The position numbers and the translations under genes are program-made. Below are positions 1-5,980 of a DNA stretch of 45,526 nucleotides, in pieces. This stretch comes from DASZMJ01 sp035551935. Lineage in GTDB: Bacteria > Planctomycetota > Planctomycetia > Isosphaerales > Isosphaeraceae. The stretch covers positions 1-45,526 of the forward strand of contig DASZMJ010000660.1 in the NCBI GenBank assembly GCA_035551935.1. The letters run 5' to 3'. Numbering within the stretch: position 1 is the first letter of the stretch; every line of letters begins with the position of its first letter. The notes under the pieces were generated by a model. The model ran no database searches. It was not told the DNA's origin and saw only the letters and a program-made list of their open reading frames with translations.

Positions 1-70
1 CGGCCTGTCGGAAGGCCCGTTCGAGGCTCTCGGCCTCGGCGCCGGTCAGTTGGATGCGGATCACGGTCAT
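1..70 (-). CDS. 5' end of an unidentified gene (truncated by window edge)
   Basis: Reading leftward from an ATG at 68-70, 23 codons stay open to the window edge. They begin MTVIRIQLTGAEAESLERAF, a short strand followed by an amphipathic helix. This resembles the N-terminal helix-turn-helix start of IS630-type transposases or a small antitoxin-like DNA-binding protein, but 23 residues cannot decide. A purine-rich AGGAGGAGG lies about 27 nt upstream of the ATG, too far to be an ordinary ribosome binding site. Function unknown. Confidence 0.4.
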   Translation of the reverse strand, partial: MTVIRIQLTGAEAESLERAFRQA

Positions 71-139
71 GCGGGGTCGGAGGGGGTGGTTGGGTCGCCT
101 CCTCCTCCTACGAACCGGACAGCATCAGCGGGCTTGTGA

Positions 140-442
140 ATGAGACGGATCGAAGCCCTCGGGGCCGAGAATGCCCAACTCAGGACCGCCGTAGAATACC
201 TCAGGAACGAACTCGACGGCGAGAGGATGCAACGCGGTGTCGTGGGGATCATCGCGACGGTCCTGACCGCCATCGGAGGCGGCTTCGTCAGCGTCTACCC
301 CGACTGGAAGTGGCTATTCGCTTGTATGATAATTATTTTGTATTCTTATATGCTATTTAGTTCTATTGTTAATTTGAGCAGCGAAGTCAGAGAATTCGGG
401 CTCATCGGATCGGCCAATCGACTCCTCCGGGGTCGGGGCTGA
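140..442 (+). CDS. Small membrane protein with N-terminal coiled coil
   Basis: A 100-residue protein. Residues 1-33 are polar and helical with heptad-like leucines (IEALGAENAQLRTAVEYLRN), predicting a coiled coil. Two hydrophobic stretches follow (about 35-52 and 58-78), giving a probable hairpin of two membrane segments, then a short polar tail. No family recognised. The codons for the second membrane segment (about 320-375) are strikingly AT-rich in a very GC-rich window. No strong Shine-Dalgarno precedes the ATG. It could be a small scaffold or toxin-type membrane protein, but nothing fixes a function. Moderately sure it is a gene because of the coherent coiled-coil/membrane layout. Confidence 0.5.
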   Translation: MRRIEALGAENAQLRTAVEYLRNELDGERMQRGVVGIIATVLTAIGGGFVSVYPDWKWLFACMIIILYSYMLFSSIVNLSSEVREFGLIGSANRLLRGRG

Positions 443-451
443 GCCAACGGA

Positions 452-457
452 TAGAAT
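452..457 (+). promoter_or_regulatory. -10-like hexamer TAGAAT upstream of the acetyltransferase gene
   Basis: TAGAAT (5/6 match to TATAAT) lies 20 nt before the TTG start at 478. No convincing -35 box is seen. The same hexamer occurs upstream of nusB (4107) and of the DUF493 gene (10762). Inferred promoter element. Confidence 0.3.
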
Positions 458-477
458 CACCTTTACCGGAGGCGTCC

Positions 478-960
478 TTGGATTCCATCCGACCCGCCCG
501 GCCCGACGACGCGGCGACGATTGCCGATCTGATCGGCGAGCTGGCCGCCTATGAAAAGCTCGCACACGAGGCGGAGGCCACCGCGGAAGACATCCGCCGG
601 CACCTCTTCGGCCCGAGGCCGTTCGCCGAGGCGTTGATCGCCGAGCATGAAGGCGAGGCGGTCGGGTTCGCCCTCTTCTTCCACAATTACTCGACGTTCC
701 GGGGCCAGCCCGGGCTCTATCTCGAAGACCTGTTCGTCCGGCCGGAGCACCGGGGTAAGGGGTTCGGCAAGGCGCTCCTGGCATGTCTCGCGAGGCTGGC
801 GGTCGAGCGGGGTTGCGGGCGGCTGGAGTGGGCGGTGCTGGACTGGAATGAGCCGTCGATCGCGTTTTATCGGTCGCTCGGCGCGCGGCCGATGGACGAC
901 TGGACGGTCTATCGCCTCGACGGCGAGGCGATAGACCGGCTCGGGGCCGGCTCCCCGTAG
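478..960 (+). CDS. GNAT family N-acetyltransferase (diamine/spermidine acetyltransferase-like)
   Basis: A 160-residue single-domain GNAT protein predicted to transfer acetyl from acetyl-CoA to an amine. Residues 2-12 (IRPARPDDAAT) are the usual first strand and helix. The segment YEKLAHEAEA resembles spermidine/spermine N1-acetyltransferases. The acetyl-CoA loop is visible as RPEHRGKGFGKAL (about 84-96), followed by the C-terminal NEPSIAFYRSLGA motif typical of the superfamily. The start is a TTG at 478, chosen because GGAGG at 468-472 is ideally spaced (5 nt) and translation from it begins the fold directly. The stop codon TAG (958-960) is part of the GTAG foot of a REP-like palindrome. The substrate is not determinable. 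Confidence 0.8.
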   Translation: MDSIRPARPDDAATIADLIGELAAYEKLAHEAEATAEDIRRHLFGPRPFAEALIAEHEGEAVGFALFFHNYSTFRGQPGLYLEDLFVRPEHRGKGFGKALLACLARLAVERGCGRLEWAVLDWNEPSIAFYRSLGARPMDDWTVYRLDGEAIDRLGAGSP

Positions 961-1043
961 CAGGCACGCTCCGCGTGCCGTCCGCCCAAACCCAAGCCGG
1001 TCGATTCGGTTGGGCGGACGGCACGCGGAGCGTGCCTGCTACG
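956..1043. repeat. REP-like inverted pair, family 1 copy A
   Basis: Two perfect 34-nt inverted arms (956-989 and 1010-1043) separated by a 20-nt spacer. Within each arm, read from its outer end, a GTAG tetranucleotide is followed by CA and a small hairpin with 7-bp stem GGCACGC/GCGTGCC and loop TCC. This is the layout of REP sequences (GTAG foot plus hairpin), here as a head-to-head pair. A second copy is at 30510-30593. The pair sits between convergent genes, contains the GNAT stop codon and lies 3 nt from the opposing gene's stop, so it may also act as a two-way transcription terminator (inference). Confidence 0.85.
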
Positions 1044-1046
1044 ACT

Positions 1047-4001
1047 CTAGCGCGGCCCCGGGCCCTGGAGATAGCGGAAGAGGTCGCGGACCTGGTCGTC
1101 GCGGAGCGGGTCGAGCAGGCCTTCGGGCATGAAGGAGACGGGCGAGGGGCGACGCTCGTCGACCTCGGAGCGGGGCAGGACGATCTTCTGTTGCTTGTTG
1201 TCGAGGAGGGTGATCGCGCGGTCGTTCTCCTCGACGACGAGGCCGGTCAGGACGCGGCCGTCGGTCGTGGCGATCGTCTGGGCCTCGTACTCCTTGCGGA
1301 TGACGGCGCCGGGGTCGATGACGCTGGTCAGGAGGAAGTCGAGGCTGCCGCGCTCGGCGCCGGAGAGGTCGGGGCCGAGGGCGCCGCCTTCGCCGAAGAG
1401 GCGATGGCAGGTGGCGCAGGTGTCGCGGAAGACCTTTCGGCCCCGCGCGGCGTCCCCCTTGTCCCCCTCGGGCAGGATGCCGCGGACGTGGGCGATCCGC
1501 TCGACCTTCTCGGGCGAATTCGAGCGCGGGATGCGGCCCCAGACGGCCTCGATCCGCGCGTCGAGCTTCGGGTCGTGGAACTGGGCCATCTGGAGCACCT
1601 GTTGCGTCGGCAGGTCGCGCACGGCGATCGTCCCGGACGCCACCGCGTCGAGCAGGCGGAATGCCCACTCCTTCCGCCGCGAGAGCAGGTCGCGGACGCG
1701 GTCGCGGCTCGTCGGGTCGAGCGTCGGGTAGCGCTCGAGGATCGCGTCGGCGACCCCCGGCGTCGCGAAGCTGCCGAGGGCCGCGAGCGCCGCCTGGCGG
1801 ACCGCGGGCCGCTCCTCGGGTCGAATGAGGGCGAGGAGAGCGTCCACGGCCTCGGACTTGCCGAGCTGGCCGACGAGTCCGACCAGGGCCACGCGATCCC
1901 CTTCGGGGGCGCCGGCGTCGGCGATCCGGGCGAGGGCCGCCCGGGACGCCTCGGCGCTGCCGAGCCGGGCCGCGAAGCGGATCAGGGTGCTGCTCGGGTC
2001 GGACCGCCGCCAGAGGGCGCGGAGCGGGCCCTGCAAGGGTTGCGGCACCGCGTCGAGCCGGCGGCCTTCGAGGCCCTTCTCGATCCCCGACATCAGCCGC
2101 TCCACCTGCGCCGGCCCGGGCGCGGCGTCGAGCAACCGGGCGCAGGCCCGGAAGTCGGCCTCGGTCCCGCCCAGGGCCAGGAGCCGGGCGAGGCGCTCGA
2201 GGAGGTGACGCTCGACCAGCGGCCGTTTCTGCCGGAGTGAGGAGGCGAACAGGTCGACGACGGCCGCGCGGTCGCCGCGGGCATGTTGTTCGAGGGCCCA
2301 CCAGATCAGGAGCGGGACCTGCGGGTCGTCGACGTCCTCGGCGCGGGCCATGAGGTTGTCGAGGATGAGCAACGCGTCCCCGGCCCGCCAGCGCCGGCAA
2401 CTGGAGGCCAGTTGCGAGCGGACCATCGAGTCGGGGTCGTTCGCGGCGAGGTCGCCGAGATGGAGCCGCAACGCGTCGTCCATGACCCGGTCGTCGCCGA
2501 GCAGGCGGATCGTCCAGCGGCGGACGCCGGCGACGGGGTGGCCGAGCAAGTCGTCGGCGAGGCGACGGTCGAGGCCGACGCTGACGTACAACGCCCAGAG
2601 GTCCCGCAACGCGCGGACCTCGTCCCGCTCGGCGCGGAGGCTCTCGATCAGGGCCGGCGCGACGCTCGGGTCGCGGCGATCGGCGAGGAGGCGACGGCCT
2701 TCGGCGGCGTACCAGTCGTTGCGACGGTCGCGGAAGGCGACGAGCTCCGCGCTCGAAAGCTTCGCCAGGTCGAACCTCGGCGCGGGCTTGGTGCCGGTCG
2801 GGGCGACGCGGTAGATGCGGCCGTTGGAGCGGTCCCAGGTGTCGCGGGGGTCGAGGTGGCTGGCTCGGCGGTCGTACCAGTCGACCACGTAGACGGCGCC
2901 ATCCGGGCCGGCCAGGAGGTCCACCGGCCGGAACCACGTGTCGTGGGCGTCGAGCAAGGTGCCGCCGTGGCGGGCGTCGAAGGTCGAGCCGACCCGGCCG
3001 AGGTTGTGCCAGTAGACGGCGTTCGACAGCAGGTTGCCGCCGATGAACGCGCCGCGGAATGACTCGGGGAAAGCGTCGCCTTTGTAGATGATGCCGCCGG
3101 GGGTGACGTGCCCGCCGCGCTTGGGGCCGTGGTAGGCGATGGCGTCGAAGTAGCCGAAGGTGTGGGGGTTGTGCAACGGCCCGTGCTTGGCGAACCCCTT
3201 CCAGTAATAACCCCCTTGCACCATGTGGAAGGCGACGAAGCCGCCGTTGCTGCTGCCGAAGAGGTTGCCGGTCGCGTCGAAGTCGACGCCCCAGGTGTTG
3301 CCACCCCCCTCGGCGAAGAGCTCGAAGGCCCTGGTTCCGGGGTGGTATCGCCAGATGCCTTGCTGGAACTCGACGCCGCGGATACGGGCGGTGACGGTGC
3401 TCCCCTGGGCGCCGTAGAGCCAGCCGTCGGGGCCCCAGGTCAGCGAGTTGAGCGTCGCGTGGGCGTCCTGCATGCCGAAGCCAGAGAGCAGGACCTCGGG
3501 GTCGCCATCGGGGCGGTCGTCGCGGTCCCTGTCGGGATAGAAGAGGAGATACGGCGCCTGGCCGACGAAGACGCCGCCGCGGCCGACGGCGATCGCGGAG
3601 GCGAGGTTGAGCCCGTCGAGGAAGATCGTCACCCTGTCGGCCTTGCCGTCGCCGTCGGTGTCCTCGAGGACCTTGATCCGGTCGGCCCCCTTCGGCCCGC
3701 GCGGGGGGGGCTCGGGGACGCGGTCGTACTCGGTGCGGAGGTACTGGTCGACGGTGACGGGCTTGAGCCCGGCGGGGCCCGGGTATTGCAGGTATTCGAT
3801 GACCCAGAGCCGCCCGCGCTCGTCGAAGCAGGCGGCGACCGGCTGGCGGACGTCGGGCTCGCTCGCGAAAACGCGGACCTCGAAGCCGTCCGGGACGGTC
3901 ATCCGCGCCCGGGCCTGGTCGGGCCCGAAGCCCTGGCCGTGGGCGACGGCCGCCGGGAGTAATACCGCAAGGGCCCAGGCCAGCCGCGTCCTTGGGGTCA
4001 T
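1047..4001 (-). CDS. Planctomycete-type propeller/HEAT/cytochrome c protein (PVC-type haem protein)
   Basis: A 984-residue exported protein. Residues 1-22 are a signal peptide (ALAVLLPAAVAHGQG). Residues 35-400 are a glucose-dehydrogenase-like beta-propeller of the planctomycete 'membrane-bound dehydrogenase' type (VPDGFEVRVFASEPDV; DTDGDGKADR; GPDGWLYGAQGS). The middle is alpha-helical with HEAT-like repeats. The C-terminal domain carries a single c-type haem site CATCH at 862-866 followed by LFGEGG and LGPDLSG, the layout of the planctomycete-specific haem domain. It probably acts in the periplasm in electron transfer or sugar oxidation; substrate unknown. GGAGG precedes the ATG at good spacing. 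The stop is 3 nt from the REP pair at 956-1043. The gene is divergent from nusB. Confidence 0.85.
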   Translation of the reverse strand: MTPRTRLAWALAVLLPAAVAHGQGFGPDQARARMTVPDGFEVRVFASEPDVRQPVAACFDERGRLWVIEYLQYPGPAGLKPVTVDQYLRTEYDRVPEPPPRGPKGADRIKVLEDTDGDGKADRVTIFLDGLNLASAIAVGRGGVFVGQAPYLLFYPDRDRDDRPDGDPEVLLSGFGMQDAHATLNSLTWGPDGWLYGAQGSTVTARIRGVEFQQGIWRYHPGTRAFELFAEGGGNTWGVDFDATGNLFGSSNGGFVAFHMVQGGYYWKGFAKHGPLHNPHTFGYFDAIAYHGPKRGGHVTPGGIIYKGDAFPESFRGAFIGGNLLSNAVYWHNLGRVGSTFDARHGGTLLDAHDTWFRPVDLLAGPDGAVYVVDWYDRRASHLDPRDTWDRSNGRIYRVAPTGTKPAPRFDLAKLSSAELVAFRDRRNDWYAAEGRRLLADRRDPSVAPALIESLRAERDEVRALRDLWALYVSVGLDRRLADDLLGHPVAGVRRWTIRLLGDDRVMDDALRLHLGDLAANDPDSMVRSQLASSCRRWRAGDALLILDNLMARAEDVDDPQVPLLIWWALEQHARGDRAAVVDLFASSLRQKRPLVERHLLERLARLLALGGTEADFRACARLLDAAPGPAQVERLMSGIEKGLEGRRLDAVPQPLQGPLRALWRRSDPSSTLIRFAARLGSAEASRAALARIADAGAPEGDRVALVGLVGQLGKSEAVDALLALIRPEERPAVRQAALAALGSFATPGVADAILERYPTLDPTSRDRVRDLLSRRKEWAFRLLDAVASGTIAVRDLPTQQVLQMAQFHDPKLDARIEAVWGRIPRSNSPEKVERIAHVRGILPEGDKGDAARGRKVFRDTCATCHRLFGEGGALGPDLSGAERGSLDFLLTSVIDPGAVIRKEYEAQTIATTDGRVLTGLVVEENDRAITLLDNKQQKIVLPRSEVDERRPSPVSFMPEGLLDPLRDDQVRDLFRYLQGPGPR

Positions 4002-4106
4002 CGCGCCGCCTCCGCCGTGATTGCCGGGGTTTGTACCTTTGTTGTACCATGAGGGGGCGGCGAAGCAAGCGGCCGGGTGGCCTTTCCGCCGGGGGCGGGG
4101 CTGTCG

Positions 4107-4112
4107 TAGAAT
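4107..4112 (+). promoter_or_regulatory. -10-like hexamer TAGAAT upstream of nusB
   Basis: TAGAAT (5/6 to TATAAT) about 65 nt before the nusB start. The -35 region (TTTCCG, 18-nt spacer) is weak. Inferred. Confidence 0.3.
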
Positions 4113-4177
4113 CCGAAGGCGACGCCTCGCCGCTTCGCGCGAAAGCCGAGGGCCGCGGGACCGAGACGAAGGCGACC

Positions 4178-4651
4178 ATGACCCGACGCACCCGAGGCCG
4201 CGAGATCGCGCTCCAGGTCCTCTATCAACTGGAGCAGAACCCGACGCTCGACCCGGCCGACGTCGGCCGATTCGTCGCCCGCCGGCTCAGCGACGAGAAC
4301 GTCCGCGCGTTCGCCGAGGCGCTCATCGCCGGCGTCCGCGAGCATCAGCCGGAGATCGACGCGATGATCTCCGAGGTCGCCGAGAATTGGCGGCTCGACC
4401 GCATGGCCGCCATCGACCGCAACATCCTCCGGCTCGGGGCCTTCGAGATCGTCTTCCAGCCCGACGTGCCGACCAAAGTGGCCATCAACGAGGCCCTTGA
4501 GCTGGCCAAGCGCTACAGCACCGCGCAGTCGAGCCGGTTCGTCAACGGCATCCTCGACCGCCTCTGGGCCGCCTCGACCCGCCGCGGCGCGGCCGAGGAG
4601 CCCGCCGAGGCCGAGGCGCCGACCGACCCGCCGCCGGCCGCCGAGGAATGA
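4178..4651 (+). CDS. nusB: Transcription antitermination factor NusB
   Basis: A 157-residue all-helical protein. NusB binds boxA RNA with NusE (ribosomal S10) to keep RNA polymerase processive on rRNA operons. The N-terminal signature RGREIALQVLYQLEQNP (about 5-21) and the C-terminal block AAIDRNILRLGAFEI...VAINEALELAKRYSTAQSSRFVNGILD are diagnostic. The start at 4178 is chosen because it gives the canonical MTRRTRGRE opening; the frame runs further upstream but without family similarity. The last ~20 residues are an Ala/Glu/Pro tail, an extension beyond the usual end. It is followed 13 nt later by a small unknown gene and then ftsY, probably one transcript. Confidence 0.93.
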   Translation: MTRRTRGREIALQVLYQLEQNPTLDPADVGRFVARRLSDENVRAFAEALIAGVREHQPEIDAMISEVAENWRLDRMAAIDRNILRLGAFEIVFQPDVPTKVAINEALELAKRYSTAQSSRFVNGILDRLWAASTRRGAAEEPAEAEAPTDPPPAAEE

Positions 4652-4664
4652 CGGGAGGAAGACC

Positions 4665-4934
4665 ATGACCCCTTCGTTTGCGCACGAACCGCCGCCGTCG
4701 CGCGGGGATGTCGAGGACCGGCTGCTCGACCTCATCAGCGGCCTCAAGACCCGCGACGAGGCCGCCTCGTGGGCCAGGCACTGGCTCCGGCCCGACAGCC
4801 CGGTCGCTGACGACGACGCCCGCGACGCCCTCCGCGTCCTCGCCGAGGCCGACCGCCCCGGCGACGACCGCCCCTATCAATTCGGCCAGGACGACTTCCG
4901 CGACTGGCTCGACGAGCTGGCCGAGGGGTCGTGA
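4665..4934 (+). CDS. Small acidic hypothetical protein between nusB and ftsY
   Basis: An 89-residue, Asp/Glu/Arg-rich soluble protein with no signal peptide or membrane segment. The start at 4665 has a strong GGAGGA at 4654-4659 and begins 13 nt after the nusB stop, which supports it being a real, co-transcribed gene. Visible elements are a helix around VEDRLLDLISGLKTRDEAASWARHWL (split here as residues about 15-40) and a C-terminal QDDFRDWLDELAE helix. I do not recognise the family. Position suggests a gene expressed with translation or secretion housekeeping genes, nothing more. Confidence 0.7.
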   Translation: MTPSFAHEPPPSRGDVEDRLLDLISGLKTRDEAASWARHWLRPDSPVADDDARDALRVLAEADRPGDDRPYQFGQDDFRDWLDELAEGS

Positions 4935-5037
4935 AGGGCCGAGGGCAAAGGACGGGGGACACTCGATGCGTTTCTGACCGACTCCGGCCCGCCTGACCTG
5001 TCCGCCGTTCTCCTCTGTCCTCTGCCCTCTGCCTTCC
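4933..5037. repeat. Diverged inverted repeat between the small gene and ftsY
   Basis: Arm 4933-4960 matches the reverse complement of 5010-5037 at about 21 of 28 positions, with a conserved core around GAGGGCA and GGAC. A 49-nt spacer separates the arms. It fills most of the gap between the small gene's stop and the ftsY start. Probably a decayed intergenic repeat that can fold into a stem-loop in the mRNA. Confidence 0.5.
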
Positions 5038-5061
5038 CCCCATTCGGAGCGACTCGACGCG

Positions 5062-5967
5062 ATGGCGATCCGGGACCTGTTCGCCAGGCTGAAGAAGGGC
5101 CTGGCCAAGACGGCGCAACTCTTCGATGTCCGGTCCTGGTTCGGCCGCAAGGTCGATCAGTCGTTCCTCGACGAGCTCGAGTCGCGACTGATCCGCGCCG
5201 ACGTCGGCGTCAAGGCGACGGCGCGGATCATCGAGCGGGTCCGCGAGGCGTTCGCCGACAAGACCGCGGGCGAAGACCTCGTGCAATTCGTCAAGGGCGA
5301 GCTCAAGGCCCTGCTCGCCGACCCGAGGCCGGGGACGTTGGCCGTCGCCCCGACGAAGCCGACGGTGATCCTCGTCGCCGGGGTCAACGGCTCGGGCAAG
5401 ACGACGTCGATCGCCAAACTGGCCCAGCTCCTCAAGGACCAGGGGCATTCGATCCTGCTGGCCGCCTGCGACACCTTCCGCGCCGCCGCGGCCGACCAGC
5501 TCGGTATCTGGGCCCATCGCGCCGGCGCCGACTTCGTCCGCGGCTCGCAGGGGTCCGACCCGGCCTCCGTCGCCCACGACGCCTGCGACCGCGCCCTCGC
5601 CCGCGGCGTCGACATCCTGATCGTCGATACCGCCGGCCGCCTCCACACGCAGTCGCACCTCATGCGCGAGCTGGAGAAGGTCCGCAACGTCCTCGCCCGC
5701 AAGATTCCGGGGGCGCCGCACGAGTCGTTGCTCGTGCTCGACGCCACCAACGGCCAGAACGCGATCCGCCAGGCGCAGGAGTTCACCAAGGTCATCGGCT
5801 GCACCGGCGTGATCCTGACGAAGCTCGACGGCACCGCCAAGGGGGGCGTCGTCGTCGCCGTCCGCCAGGTCCTGGATCTCCCCGTCAAGTTCGTCGGCGT
5901 CGGCGAGGCGATCGACGACCTCCAGCCGTTCGACCCCGACACGTTCGTCGAGTCGCTCTTGAGTTGA
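5062..5967 (+). CDS. ftsY: Signal recognition particle receptor FtsY
   Basis: A 301-residue SRP-type GTPase: an N domain (1-95) followed by a G domain. The G elements are GVNGSGKT at 107-114 (P-loop), DTFRAAA at 137, DTAGR at 189-193, TKLD at 253-256 and GVGE at 279-282, in the family order. FtsY docks the SRP-ribosome complex at the membrane through the SRP GTPase Ffh. The protein lacks the long acidic A domain of the Escherichia coli version and starts with a short basic amphipathic helix (MAIRDLFARLKKGLAK), a likely membrane-targeting sequence, as in many other phyla. Convergent with glgX, with 13 nt between the stop codons. Confidence 0.95.
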   Translation: MAIRDLFARLKKGLAKTAQLFDVRSWFGRKVDQSFLDELESRLIRADVGVKATARIIERVREAFADKTAGEDLVQFVKGELKALLADPRPGTLAVAPTKPTVILVAGVNGSGKTTSIAKLAQLLKDQGHSILLAACDTFRAAAADQLGIWAHRAGADFVRGSQGSDPASVAHDACDRALARGVDILIVDTAGRLHTQSHLMRELEKVRNVLARKIPGAPHESLLVLDATNGQNAIRQAQEFTKVIGCTGVILTKLDGTAKGGVVVAVRQVLDLPVKFVGVGEAIDDLQPFDPDTFVESLLS

Positions 5968-5980
5968 GGCCGAGCGCGGC

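Noticed and set aside
67..273. 68-codon minus-strand frame opposite the small membrane protein
   Set aside because: Shadow of the gene at 140-442, with no ribosome binding site; the plus-strand product has a coherent coiled-coil/membrane layout.
956..1043. Terminal inverted repeats of an insertion sequence or MITE
   Set aside because: No target-site duplication and no transposase between the arms; the GTAG foot plus internal hairpin in each arm fits a paired REP better.
1039..4191. A 1050-codon minus-strand frame overlapping the haem/propeller gene
   Set aside because: Arg/Pro-rich out-of-frame translation; the overlapping 984-residue frame has signal peptide, propeller motifs and CxxCH.
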